NCBI GenBank assembly: GCA_942493135.1
Contig: OW818684.1
Coordinates: forward strand, 248,001 to 312,000
DNA: 64,000 bases
Direction of reading: 5' to 3'
Source of the DNA: Planctellipticum sp942493135
GTDB taxonomy: Bacteria > Planctomycetota > Planctomycetia > Planctomycetales > Planctomycetaceae
Shown here piece after piece: positions 10,020 through 19,296 of this stretch. The position numbers and the translations under genes are program-made. The stretch's first letter is position 1. Every line of letters begins with the position of its first letter. The notes under the pieces are model-generated. The model was not told the origin of the DNA. It made no database searches and saw nothing but the letters and a program-made list of their open reading frames with translations.

Positions 10020-10976
10020 TTACGCGGCTTCGACTTCGACGACCGTCGGCTGGCCGCTCATTCGCAGGTAGGCGACGGTGTTCATCATCGCGATCAACGG
10101 CACCGCCACCAGCAGCCCGACGCCACATGCAAGAAACCCGAGGATCGCGATCCCTATGGACGCGAATACGAGCACCAGCAACGTCAAGCGATTCCCCTTC
10201 GTCAGCTCCCAGGCGCGCGACAGCGCCTCGATTCCGGGCAAGTCTTCGGCAATCAGCGCCGCGGCGAACGGTGAAAGCGCCAGCGCAACGATGATCCCGG
10301 GAATGATGCACAAGACGAATCCGATGCCGACTGCGATTCCGAAGATCAGGCTGCAGAGCACCATCCGCAGGAAGAACCGTCCGCCGCCGAACAGTTCGCC
10401 AAGAGTCGCCTGCTCACCGCGAGCGAGTTTGATCAGAATCATCGTCTGACCGCAGGTCAGGAAGATGCTGAACAGGTTGGCGGGGATCTGCCACAGGCCC
10501 GCAAACAGCTTCAGCGCCACGTTGTCCTGGCCGTTCTGTTGCTTCTGCATTTCGGCGATGACGTTCATGACCGTCGCCGGGAGCGAGAACAGGACACTGA
10601 GCAGTCCGACAATCAGAACGAGAGCCACCAGAAATCCCAGATTGCGTTTCGTGATCTCCCAGGCGGTGGAAATCACATCGCCGGCCTCAATTTTCACTGG
10701 CCCGCCGGGCTTCGGCTGGCTGCTGGCAGCAGAAAGTTCCTCGCCGCACGCGGGACAGGACTTCTCACCGCGCGGGACGTCGGCGCCGCACATCGGGCAA
10801 GACCGCGATGGCCGGGGCGGTTTCGCGACTGGCGCCTCGTCGTCGGCTTCGACGGCCGACGCGTCAGGGACGGTGACCAGTTCCCCGCAGCCGGGGCACT
10901 TGGCCTGCCGGCCGGCCTTGCTCTCGTCGGTGCTCAGAAACTTGCCGCATTTTGAGCAATGAAACTCGATCGCCAT
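10020..10976 (-). CDS. Double zinc-ribbon integral membrane protein
   Basis: This is a 318-residue protein of unknown function. The N-terminal zinc ribbon has Cys pairs 7/10 and 27/30 (FHCSKCGKF, KCPGCGEL), a type common in planctomycetal membrane proteins. A second ribbon lies at about 60-77 (CPMCGADV, CPACGEEL). From about residue 100 there are five or six hydrophobic segments (for example LVALVLIVGLLSVLF, FGIAVGIGFVLCIIPGIIVALAL) typical of small multipass proteins with a DUF975-like pattern. ATG 10976 is chosen because it places the first ribbon at the N-terminus; the open frame runs 65 codons further without family sense. The role is not inferable. Confidence 0.82.
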   Translation of the reverse strand: MAIEFHCSKCGKFLSTDESKAGRQAKCPGCGELVTVPDASAVEADDEAPVAKPPRPSRSCPMCGADVPRGEKSCPACGEELSAASSQPKPGGPVKIEAGDVISTAWEITKRNLGFLVALVLIVGLLSVLFSLPATVMNVIAEMQKQQNGQDNVALKLFAGLWQIPANLFSIFLTCGQTMILIKLARGEQATLGELFGGGRFFLRMVLCSLIFGIAVGIGFVLCIIPGIIVALALSPFAAALIAEDLPGIEALSRAWELTKGNRLTLLVLVFASIGIAILGFLACGVGLLVAVPLIAMMNTVAYLRMSGQPTVVEVEAA

Positions 10977-11292
10977 GTTTGCGGTTTCCTTCGCGCAAGA
11001 ACCCAGTTCCGATGCTCTCCCGCCCGACACGACGTCGGGCGACCACCTGCTCAGCCTGTTCCGAGAAAACGGCGCTGCATCGCCCCGTCGCGGCGTGCCC
11101 CGATCGTCTGCCCGGAGAACTCCAACAGGCTGCAGTACGACTCGAACGCAGAATTCGAACAGAACGATCAAACATCGCCGCGAATGCGGCCTGGAGCGCC
11201 TCTCACATTACCGCCCGATGCGACGGGAGACAGTAGTGGAATGACAGAAAAGATGCTGTCGGGCAAAGAATTCCGGGAGGACTCAGGGCGGG

Positions 11293-12048
11293 TTAATCCG
11301 CGCCGAGCTGTGAAGCGAGGCTGTCGGAGATGTTGAAGTTCGACGTGACGCTCTGCACGTCGTCGTTATCGTCGAGCAGTTCGAGCAGTTTCAGCACACT
11401 GCGAGCCGTTTCGAGATCTTCAACTTCGACCTTGTTGGTTGCAATCCGGGTCACTTCGGCCGACTCCAGAGGAATTTTCTCGGCTTCGAGTGCCGCCAGG
11501 ACCTGCTGGAAGACGTCGGGGGTGCAGGTCACTTCAAAGAACTCGCCGGCCTCCGCGACGTCAGACGCGCCGGCTTCGAGCGCGACTTCGAACAGCCGCT
11601 CTTCGCTGACCGCAGAGACGGGGACCAGAAAGAGCCCCTTCCGCTCGAACATCCAGGCGACGCAGCCGGTGCTGCCGAGGTTGCCGCCGTTGACCTCGAA
11701 GATCTTACGGATCTCGCCCGCGGTGCGATTGCGGTTTTCGGTCAGGATTTCGCAGAGAACGGCGACGCCCCCTGCGCCGTAGCCTTCATACAGGACTTCG
11801 TCGTACTGTTCGGTATCGAGCGCCCCGGTCCCCTTTTTGACCGCGCGATCGATCGTATCGTTGGGCATGCTCGACTTGCGGGCCCGGTCGATGGCATAGC
11901 GCAGCGCCAGATTTGCTGCGGGATCGCCGCCGCCGCGGCGGGCGGCGACGATGATCAGCCGCGCCAGCTTCCCGAATAATTTGCCGCGTTTCTTATCCGC
12001 AGCGCCCTTCTTGTTTTGAATATTCGCCCAGTGGGAGTGCCCGGCCAT
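11293..12048 (-). CDS. YebC/PmpR family protein (probable TACO1-like translation or transcription factor)
   Basis: This protein has 251 residues, the family's normal length. It begins with the signature MAGHSHWANIQNKKGAADKKRGK and carries GNLGSTGCVAWMFERKG in the middle. Family members have been described as DNA-binding regulators, and in other work as translation factors helping ribosomes at proline stretches; the sequence cannot distinguish these. No signal peptide. It is the last gene of a minus-strand run that begins at nusA, 98 bases after the TPR gene start side. Confidence 0.93.
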   Translation of the reverse strand: MAGHSHWANIQNKKGAADKKRGKLFGKLARLIIVAARRGGGDPAANLALRYAIDRARKSSMPNDTIDRAVKKGTGALDTEQYDEVLYEGYGAGGVAVLCEILTENRNRTAGEIRKIFEVNGGNLGSTGCVAWMFERKGLFLVPVSAVSEERLFEVALEAGASDVAEAGEFFEVTCTPDVFQQVLAALEAEKIPLESAEVTRIATNKVEVEDLETARSVLKLLELLDDNDDVQSVTSNFNISDSLASQLGAD

Positions 12049-12146
12049 GCTTCTAGAGTTCCGCCATCGAGGTCGTTCAGAGTGTCACCGCCGGCCCCGC
12101 CGCCATGCCGTGCATTGCGGGGCCATCCAGAAGTTCAATCGGCGAA

Positions 12147-14393
12147 TCAGGGAGACCCCGGAGCGGCAGGCTTTGGCTTGTCCCCCTGGGGAGCGTGCTC
12201 TTTGAGCTTCTGCTGCAACCGTTCGACAACCTTGGTATCCGGATGCTTTTCGGCGTTGGCCTGTTCCAGCGCAGTCTTCCAGGCCTCGACCGCCTGGTCC
12301 ATCATTTTGAGCTGCTGGAGGCAGTCTCCCAGATGGTCGTACAGAGTGGCGTCGCCCGAGCCGGTCGACTGCTTGATCGCCTCCTCAAGTGGTCCGCGGG
12401 CTTCTTCAAACTTGCCCCGCTTGAATAGCACCCAGCCCAGGCTGTCGAGAAAGGCCGCGTTGTCCGGTTCGGCCGCGATCGCCTTGCGGATCATCTGCTC
12501 CGCCTGTTCCAGGTTCTTCCCCTGGTCCGCGTAGAGGTATCCCAGATCGTTGTTGACGCCCGGGTCCTCCGGGTTCTCGGCGAAGATCTTTTCCAGAACT
12601 TCCTCGCCCTTGCGCAGCTCGCCTTTTAGGACAAAGATGTTCGACAGGTTCGACTGGCACCGGCGGACGATATCCTTCTGATCCGGAAACCGCTCGATCA
12701 CTTTCTCGAACCGCGAGACGGCTTCGTCGAATCGATGCGCGTGTGAATAGATCCAGGCTTCCTGCATCAGCAGCAGCGGGCTGTCGGGAACTTCCTTCAA
12801 GGCGTCTGCGACGGCCACCAGAGCCCCGTCGGTATCGCCGGCCAGCGCCAGAATCTGCGAGAGCATATACAGGAAATTCGGCCGCCGGTCGGCCAGCTCG
12901 GGCTTGTCCGCCGCCGCGCGATAGATTTTGGCGGCTTCCTCGTAGCGTTTGGCGCCCGCCAGCAACTGGCCCCACTCCGAGTAGACCAGCGGCAGCCGCT
13001 GTTTGGCCAGCGGAACCGACAACTCGTAGAACTCCGACGCTGCTTCGTACTTCTTGCGTTCGCCGGCCAGCTTCGCCAGGAGGTAGCACTTTTCGAACGA
13101 CAGATCCTGCGGATCGGCTTTCGCGTCCTGCCGACCGACGTCGAGCAACTGGTCGACCATTTTCTCGTCGCCGGCCACGGTTTCGAGCTCGGTTCCGAGC
13201 GTCTCCAGCGATTCGCCGCTGGCCCGGCTGACGGCCTTGGCCAGCACGTCGAGCAGTTCGCGCGGCCGGTCCAGCTTCCGCAGCACCTCCGCCAGGCCCA
13301 TGTACCCGGCGGTGTCGCTCGAATCCTTCAGCGTCTCTTCGTACACGCTGCGGGCGCGATCCAGCTCCTCGGCCGCGGCCAGCCGCTCTGCGAAGTAGTA
13401 CTGCAGGGTGTTATTGCGTGAATCGTCCTTCGCCATTCCTTCCAGGCGGCCCAGCAGCTCATCCGAGCGATTGAGCTTCTGCAGAATGTCGGCCAGCAGT
13501 TGATAGGCGTCGCGCCCTTTAGACTGCCGTTGGGCGTCGAAGTAGGGCTGCAGTTCCGCCAGGGCTTCCTCCGGCTTGTCGGTCAGCAGCAGCACCTTGG
13601 CGCGAAAGAACGAGTAGTTGCCGGAGCTGATCTTGTTCGCCTGCTTCGCCAGTTCGAATGCCTCGCCCGCCGGCGCCGCGCGACCGGCCTCCAGCAGGAC
13701 CTGTCCGGTCGTTTCCAGGCTGGTCCGCTTGTCGTTGAGCAGCGCCTGTCGCGTCTGCAGGTCGAGCCCGTACTGGGTCGGCGACTTCAGCGCGTCCAGC
13801 AGCGCCTCATACTGATCAGCAGCTTTGTCGTTCTGGCCGGTCGCCAGATACAGAATGCCGAGATTCCGCACCAGCAGCACGTATTCGGGCGAGTATCGAT
13901 CGAGCGCGGGCGCCGCGGCGGCCTGTTCCAGATACCGGATGGCGTCGGGCAGCCGGCGCTGCCCCGCGAGACTGGTGGCGAGCTGCTGCAGGAGCTCGAC
14001 GTTCTGCGGATCGAGTTCCACGGCGCGGGTGGCGTAACTGATGGCGTCTTTGGTTTCTTCGAGCTGAAATGCCAGCGGGACCAGATCGCGATAGATCTCG
14101 ACCGCCTGGGGATCAATGGCGACGGCCTGTTGAAACTCGGCGTAGGCCAGTTTCAACTTGCCCCGGCTCTGCAGCAGCCGCCCCGTCATGTAATGGGATA
14201 CGGCCTCAATCCGCGCCTGCGTCTGGGCGTCGCGAAGCTTCTTGGCGTGCAGCGGACTGACGATGTCGTCCGATTCCTGTTGCGGCTGAAGAGTCTGCTC
14301 GGGGGCCGCCCTCAGCAGGGAGGGCGTGAGTGCGGCTGCGGTGGTCGCCAGCAGCAGAGCGAAATTGAGGGACCGTCGCGGGAGGGTGGGCAT
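12147..14393 (-). CDS. Large exported tetratricopeptide-repeat protein
   Basis: This 748-residue protein has an N-terminal signal peptide (LNFALLLATTAAALTPSLLRA) followed by at least ten TPR-like helical hairpins, including LAYAEFQQAVAIDPQAVEIY, AISYATRAVELDP and EQAEQMIRKAIAAEPDNAAF. It ends with a proline-rich tail. TPR arrays act as protein-binding scaffolds, and the signal places it in the periplasm or on the envelope. ATG 14393 starts at the signal peptide; the frame is open 44 codons further upstream without such a start. It lies between the yebC-like and glycosylase-like genes on the same strand. Partners are unknown. Confidence 0.85.
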   Translation of the reverse strand: MPTLPRRSLNFALLLATTAAALTPSLLRAAPEQTLQPQQESDDIVSPLHAKKLRDAQTQARIEAVSHYMTGRLLQSRGKLKLAYAEFQQAVAIDPQAVEIYRDLVPLAFQLEETKDAISYATRAVELDPQNVELLQQLATSLAGQRRLPDAIRYLEQAAAAPALDRYSPEYVLLVRNLGILYLATGQNDKAADQYEALLDALKSPTQYGLDLQTRQALLNDKRTSLETTGQVLLEAGRAAPAGEAFELAKQANKISSGNYSFFRAKVLLLTDKPEEALAELQPYFDAQRQSKGRDAYQLLADILQKLNRSDELLGRLEGMAKDDSRNNTLQYYFAERLAAAEELDRARSVYEETLKDSSDTAGYMGLAEVLRKLDRPRELLDVLAKAVSRASGESLETLGTELETVAGDEKMVDQLLDVGRQDAKADPQDLSFEKCYLLAKLAGERKKYEAASEFYELSVPLAKQRLPLVYSEWGQLLAGAKRYEEAAKIYRAAADKPELADRRPNFLYMLSQILALAGDTDGALVAVADALKEVPDSPLLLMQEAWIYSHAHRFDEAVSRFEKVIERFPDQKDIVRRCQSNLSNIFVLKGELRKGEEVLEKIFAENPEDPGVNNDLGYLYADQGKNLEQAEQMIRKAIAAEPDNAAFLDSLGWVLFKRGKFEEARGPLEEAIKQSTGSGDATLYDHLGDCLQQLKMMDQAVEAWKTALEQANAEKHPDTKVVERLQQKLKEHAPQGDKPKPAAPGSP

Positions 14394-14540
14394 GGGCCAG
14401 GATCCTGTTCGACCTGTGGACGCCGCAAATCCTTCGGGCGGCGTTACCTCGGAAGATTGTAGCCGCGAACTGCCGCAGGCACCAAGGCCCGGTTTCCTGA
14501 CCGTCGGAACGAAACACGCTGACAAATGGCCGCCGGCAAC

Positions 14541-15506
14541 CTATCTGGCCTTTTTGACAGGTTTCTTGGCGGCCTTCGGCGTCGGTTTGGCGGGTTTCGC
14601 CTTCGCAACAGGCTTGGCGGACTTGGCCGGCGCAGCGGGCTTCTTCGAGGCGGCTGGTTTTACCGCGGGAGCTTTCGACACCGGTGATTTCGCTGCTGGA
14701 GCCTTCGCAGCCTTCACGGGTTCAGCCGCCTTCGCAGGCTTTGCCGCGGCCTTCACCACCGCTTTGGGTTTCGGCTTCGGCTTGGGAGCCGTTGCGCCGT
14801 GCTTCCAGAGATCCGCCAGCCGTTCCATGCTGTCCGTGGCTTCGTGGCCGTCTTCGCCGGCAGCGGTGCCGTCGAAGAATGCCGAGTTGATTCGCGGATC
14901 GGTCGCGATACAGCGAACAGAACAGCAGAAGAGCTCGGCTTCCGCTTTGCGGACGGCCGACTTGAGCGTTTCCCCGATTTCCTCGGCCGACATGCCCGGA
15001 CTGGCCAGGCCGAGCCAGATCAGCGCCCGCGCCGAAGACTCGTCGATCGGCAGCAGGTGCGCGCCGATGGTCTCCTGCAGCGTGTAGGTCCGCACAAACG
15101 GCGTAATATGCTTGATCTTCGCAAGCTGTTTCATGGCCAGTTCGAGGGTCTTCTTTCGAAGTCCCTCGAATTCAAAGCTGTAGCCCTTCTCAAACACGTA
15201 CTGCAGGACCGCTCGCAGCCGATAGGCACGGATGTCCGCGGTTTCGGTGTCGTCGAAGATCCGCTCCAGTTCGTTCACCGAGCTGACGCGGGCCTCGTTG
15301 AGATCGGGAAACTCCGTCGAAATCCGGCCGTACCAGCGTTCGGATGCTTCGACCGGTGCGTCTTCGAGGCAAACCGCGAACAAGATCGTTTCGAGGACCG
15401 GACGACCGCCTTTGGGGACAGTCACCTTATACTGCTTTTTGATGGCAGGAAGCAGTTTCTTGATCACTGCGGCCCGGTCGGATGCCTTGGTCTTGATTGC
15501 TGCCAT
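14541..15506 (-). CDS. Endonuclease III/HhH-GPD-like protein with histone H1-like tail
   Basis: Residues 1-230 resemble the endonuclease III fold: an opening like PVLETILFAVCLEDAP, a helical core around ADIRAYRLRAVLQYV, and a segment HITPFVRTYTLQETIGAHLLPID in the place of the HhH plus catalytic Asp region. The usual LPGVGxKTA helix-hairpin-helix with its catalytic lysine is not conserved, and no C-terminal four-cysteine iron-sulfur cluster is seen. Residues about 235-321 are Lys/Ala/Pro-rich (PKPKPKAV, AKPAKAAEPVKAAKAP) like histone H1 tails. It lies 72 bases downstream of rbfA on the same strand. A DNA-binding protein derived from a glycosylase is the best inference. Confidence 0.65.
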   Translation of the reverse strand: MAAIKTKASDRAAVIKKLLPAIKKQYKVTVPKGGRPVLETILFAVCLEDAPVEASERWYGRISTEFPDLNEARVSSVNELERIFDDTETADIRAYRLRAVLQYVFEKGYSFEFEGLRKKTLELAMKQLAKIKHITPFVRTYTLQETIGAHLLPIDESSARALIWLGLASPGMSAEEIGETLKSAVRKAEAELFCCSVRCIATDPRINSAFFDGTAAGEDGHEATDSMERLADLWKHGATAPKPKPKPKAVVKAAAKPAKAAEPVKAAKAPAAKSPVSKAPAVKPAASKKPAAPAKSAKPVAKAKPAKPTPKAAKKPVKKAR

Positions 15507-15578
15507 AGGTTCTTGCCGTTCGCTGGATCCGTGTCGTCTGATGGTTGGTGCCGCTCAGCAGGCTGCCCCACGGGCTGT

Positions 15579-16055
15579 TCAGGCGGATTCGGGAGGACTC
15601 GCCAGCCGCTCGTCGGCCGAGGATTCCTCCGATTCGACGGGATCGTCGAGAGTTTCTTCCGTATCAAACGGATGCAATTCGTCAGTCGGGTGCGCGCCGC
15701 CGACCTCCCCGCCGGTCCCGAGCGACTCGCGGATGAGTCGCGCCGCTTCGACGCTCTTCTTGACGCCCTGATCGAGAATGAAACGGATGACGGGGGTGTA
15801 TCGCGTGTCGATTCGATCGGCGATTCTGGATTGAATGAAGCCGCGGGCCGAATCCAGACCATGCATGCACAGCGACTGCTTCTTGGCGTCCCCCATGACG
15901 GAGACGTAGATTTTCGCCGTGCGCATGTCAGGCGCGACCACCGCGTGCAGCACGGTGACGTTCTGCACGCGAGGATCCTTGAGGTCGAACAGGATCGCCG
16001 AGCTGACCGCTTCCCGGACCGCTTCGGACGCCTTGGCTAGCCGCCGCGCATTCAT
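15579..16055 (-). CDS. rbfA: Ribosome-binding factor A
   Basis: RbfA helps mature the 30S subunit and its 16S rRNA 5' end. The 158 residues include the KH-like RbfA domain at 1-115: RRLAKASEAVREAVSSAI, DPRVQNVTVLHAVVAPDMRTAKIYVSV and RYTPVIRFILDQGVKKS. About 40 acidic residues follow at the C-terminus. It sits 103 bases after infB, matching the conserved nusA-infB-rbfA order of bacteria, which supports the call. Confidence 0.95.
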   Translation of the reverse strand: MNARRLAKASEAVREAVSSAILFDLKDPRVQNVTVLHAVVAPDMRTAKIYVSVMGDAKKQSLCMHGLDSARGFIQSRIADRIDTRYTPVIRFILDQGVKKSVEAARLIRESLGTGGEVGGAHPTDELHPFDTEETLDDPVESEESSADERLASPPESA

Positions 16056-16158
16056 CAGTCTGAAATTCCCCTCCCCGCAGGTATTGTCTCGTGGTCAGCC
16101 GGCCCGGTGACGAATTCACCGGGCGGGCGCCACCTGTCACTGGCCGCCGAACCGCGGC

Positions 16159-19044
16159 TCAGTCGAGCGTCCGTCGGATTTCCTCGATGCGATAGGCCTC
16201 GAACAGGTCCCCTTCCTTCACATCGTTGAAGTTCTCGAGGCGGATACCGCACTCCATACCTTCGCGGACTTCTTTAACGTCGTCCTTTTCACGCCGCAGC
16301 GAGCCGATGCCGTACGCATTGAGGATCTTCTGGTCCCGGATCAGATGAACCCGGTGCGATCGTTCGATGGTGCCGTTGAGCACGCGGCAACCGGCGATCG
16401 TGCCGAACCGGCTGATATTGAAGGTTCGCAGCACGATGGCGCGGCCGGTGACCACTTCCCGTTTCTCAGGCCGGAGCATCCCTTCGAGGATATTGCGGAT
16501 TTCGCTGATCACCTCGTAGATGATGTTGTATCGCTTGACCTGCACGCCCTCCTGGATGGCGAGCTGCTCGGCGCGGTCTTCGGCGATCACGTGGAAGGCG
16601 ATGATCACGGCTTCCGAGGCGGCGGCAAGGTAGACGTCGCTTTCGTTCACGCCTCCCACCCCCTCGTGGAGAATCTTGACGCGGACTTCCGGGTGCGAAA
16701 ACTTGTTGATCTCGTTCCGCAGGGCTTCCAGCGAACCGGGCGTATCGGCTTTGACGACGAGCGCCAGGTCCTGGATCTGTCCTTCGCGGGCCGCGTTGAG
16801 GATGTCTTCCATCGTCCGCCGACCGCCCTTGGTCGCCAGCACGGCCGCCCGCCCGCGCTCGTGCCGCTGCGCGGCGATTTCGCGGGCATGCTCGATATCC
16901 GGCATGACCACGAACTGGTCGCCCGCGTTCGGAACGGCCTCCAGACCGGCGACCTTGATCGGCGTCGACGGCGGAGCCTCGGCGATCTCCTGATCGTATT
17001 CGTTGTACATCGCCCGCACGCGACCGTACGTTTCACCGCAGACCACCACGTCCCCCACTCGCAGGGTTCCGCTCTGCACCAGCAGCCAGGCCAGTGCCCC
17101 GCGACCTTCGTCGCGGAACGCTTCCAGGCAGGCGCCGTTGGCAGGCCGGGACGGATTGCCCTTGTACTCGTGCAATTCTGCGGTCAACAGCAGCGTGTCG
17201 AGCAGATCGGGCAGCCCCTGGCCGGTCAGACCGGAGGTTCGCACGACTTCGACATCGCCGCCCCATTCCGACGCCAGCACGTTCTGTGCAGCCAGTTCCT
17301 GGAGCACGCGCTGCTCGTTGCGGTCCGGCAGATCGCACTTGTTGAGCGCCACCACGATCGGGACGCCAGCCGCCTTAGCGTGCGAAATACACTCCAGCGT
17401 CTGAGGCATCACGCCGTCGTTGGCGGCGACAACCAGCACCACGATGTCCGTGACGTTGGCGCCGCGAGCCCGCATCTCGCCGAAGGCCGCGTGACCGGGA
17501 GTATCCACAAACGTCAGCTTCTGACCGTTGTGTTCGACCTGGTAAGCCGCGATATGCTGCGTGATGCCGCCGTGCTCGCCGGCCGCCACGTTACTCGAAC
17601 GCAGACGGTCGATGAGGGTGGTCTTGCCGTGGTCGACGTGCCCCAGAATCGTCACGATCGGCGGACGCACGACCATCGTCGAGGGATCGTCGACGGCATC
17701 GACGATGTCCTCGAGGACGTCTTCGAAGTCCTTGTCGCGCTGAATCCGCAGATCGACGCCGAGTTCGACGGCCAGTTCGATCGCGGTGTCCTCTTCGAGC
17801 CCCGAATTGATGGTAACCATCGCTCCGCGCGCCCAGAGGATCTGGATGATGCTCTTCGCCGGCCGACCGATCGCCTCCGACAGCGTTCGAACGGTGATCG
17901 GCAGCTCGAGGACCGCTTCCGACTTGAGCTCGGTCTTTCCCTTGAACCGCCGCTTGTGCAGCCCCGACAGCCGCGTCTGACGCTGTTCTTCTTCTTCGTC
18001 GCGCACCTGCTGCGTCTGACGGCGTTTGTCGCGTCGCTGCGCCCGGCTTTCTTCCAGTCCGGCCCCTGCCAGTGCATCTCCGGTGGTCTTGCCCCGCAAG
18101 TCACGACGGACTTCCGCCGGCTCTTCGTCGCCCGGCTTGCGTTTTTTGCTGTCGGCGGACTTTCGCAAGTGGTCGGCGAGCGGGCTCCCCTTCTGCAGCG
18201 CTTCCGGCTGGTTCAGGCGGAACGTCGGCTTCTGCGCCTTGGCTTCTTCGGGCTTGGGCGTCTTGGACGCCGGCCCCACGAAGTTCGGAATGTCTGCAAT
18301 CAGCGGCGAGGCAAACCGCGAACGACTCTTTCGCGCCCCGCTGAGCGGGCCGGCGGCCGGTCCGCCAGCCGGCGGTGTCCGGGACCCCGTGGATTCCGTT
18401 GTCCCACGCGCGACCATGTCCATCGATCGCAGCGAACGGGAGGCTCCGTGCGACGAGATATAGTCACCGCGACTGAGCGGAGCAGGCTTGGACGGCGACG
18501 CCGGAGCGGCGGATGTTTCCGAACTGACCTCCGCCGCCTCGTTGACGGCTTCGGCGACGGGCTCAGCTTCTGCAGCCGCTTCGACCGGAGTTTCCGTCGC
18601 TTCGGCGGCGACCGGCGCCGTTTCTTCGACCGGGGGAGCCTCGACGTCGTGCGACGTGTCGACGTCCGACACAACAGCCCGAACGTCGTCTTCGGTCGAT
18701 TCCTCGACGGAAGTCGCGGTCTCCGCTTCAACCTCATCCGCGTGGGAGGGCCGCGAACGGACCGGCTGAGGGCGCGTGGCGATGGTCCGCAGCTCCCGCA
18801 CACGTCCCATGGCAAGTTCATCACGGGCCGGGGCCGCAGTAGTCTTCGCGGGCGCAACCGGCGCCGCGACCGAACCGGAGCCGCCGGACGACTGAATCAG
18901 TTCCAGCACCTGGTCTCGTTCTTCCGGAGAAATGCTGGCCAATGCAGAGTTCTTGACCGAGATTCCTGCTTTGGCGCAGAAATCGATCAGCAACTTGCTG
19001 TCCATGTCGAGCTCTTTGGCAAGAGCGAAAATGCGAATCTTCAA
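16159..19044 (-). CDS. infB: Translation initiation factor IF-2
   Basis: IF-2 is the GTPase that places initiator tRNA on the ribosome. The 961 residues include an N-terminal IF2_N domain (KIRIFALAKELDMDSKLL) and a long Ala/Glu/Pro-rich linker to about residue 330. A second IF2_N-like segment follows near 385, and the G domain has GHVDHGKTT near 470, DTPGHAAF and NKCD. Domains III and IV run to the C-terminus. The start is TTG at 19044: it gives the canonical IF-2 N-terminus and has GAGGG seven bases upstream. Gene order nusA-infB-rbfA is conserved. The large antisense frame on the plus strand is a codon-bias shadow. Confidence 0.97.
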   Translation of the reverse strand: MKIRIFALAKELDMDSKLLIDFCAKAGISVKNSALASISPEERDQVLELIQSSGGSGSVAAPVAPAKTTAAPARDELAMGRVRELRTIATRPQPVRSRPSHADEVEAETATSVEESTEDDVRAVVSDVDTSHDVEAPPVEETAPVAAEATETPVEAAAEAEPVAEAVNEAAEVSSETSAAPASPSKPAPLSRGDYISSHGASRSLRSMDMVARGTTESTGSRTPPAGGPAAGPLSGARKSRSRFASPLIADIPNFVGPASKTPKPEEAKAQKPTFRLNQPEALQKGSPLADHLRKSADSKKRKPGDEEPAEVRRDLRGKTTGDALAGAGLEESRAQRRDKRRQTQQVRDEEEEQRQTRLSGLHKRRFKGKTELKSEAVLELPITVRTLSEAIGRPAKSIIQILWARGAMVTINSGLEEDTAIELAVELGVDLRIQRDKDFEDVLEDIVDAVDDPSTMVVRPPIVTILGHVDHGKTTLIDRLRSSNVAAGEHGGITQHIAAYQVEHNGQKLTFVDTPGHAAFGEMRARGANVTDIVVLVVAANDGVMPQTLECISHAKAAGVPIVVALNKCDLPDRNEQRVLQELAAQNVLASEWGGDVEVVRTSGLTGQGLPDLLDTLLLTAELHEYKGNPSRPANGACLEAFRDEGRGALAWLLVQSGTLRVGDVVVCGETYGRVRAMYNEYDQEIAEAPPSTPIKVAGLEAVPNAGDQFVVMPDIEHAREIAAQRHERGRAAVLATKGGRRTMEDILNAAREGQIQDLALVVKADTPGSLEALRNEINKFSHPEVRVKILHEGVGGVNESDVYLAAASEAVIIAFHVIAEDRAEQLAIQEGVQVKRYNIIYEVISEIRNILEGMLRPEKREVVTGRAIVLRTFNISRFGTIAGCRVLNGTIERSHRVHLIRDQKILNAYGIGSLRREKDDVKEVREGMECGIRLENFNDVKEGDLFEAYRIEEIRRTLD

Positions 19045-19296
19045 ACGCGATTCCCTCGTCTGCTCAGTTTGGGACAGCGAGTGCCGTCCACCGGGGCCGA
19101 CTTGCCTGCCTGACGATCCGTCCTGCCCACCATTGCATCTGCGGTGAGCACTTGCAGGATCTCAGCCAAATTCGATCTCTGAGTCAGCCCTCTGATGATT
19201 GTCCGCCTGACTCCACGACGCCGTTTATCGCTCTCGCGGGAAAGGCGACTGGTCCGGCCCCCCTCTCCCAAATCTGTTCTCAATCCTGGACCGGTG

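Noticed and set aside
16345..19113. 922-codon open frame on the plus strand opposite infB
   Set aside because: It mirrors the codon structure of IF-2 and has no domain sense; a GC-bias shadow.
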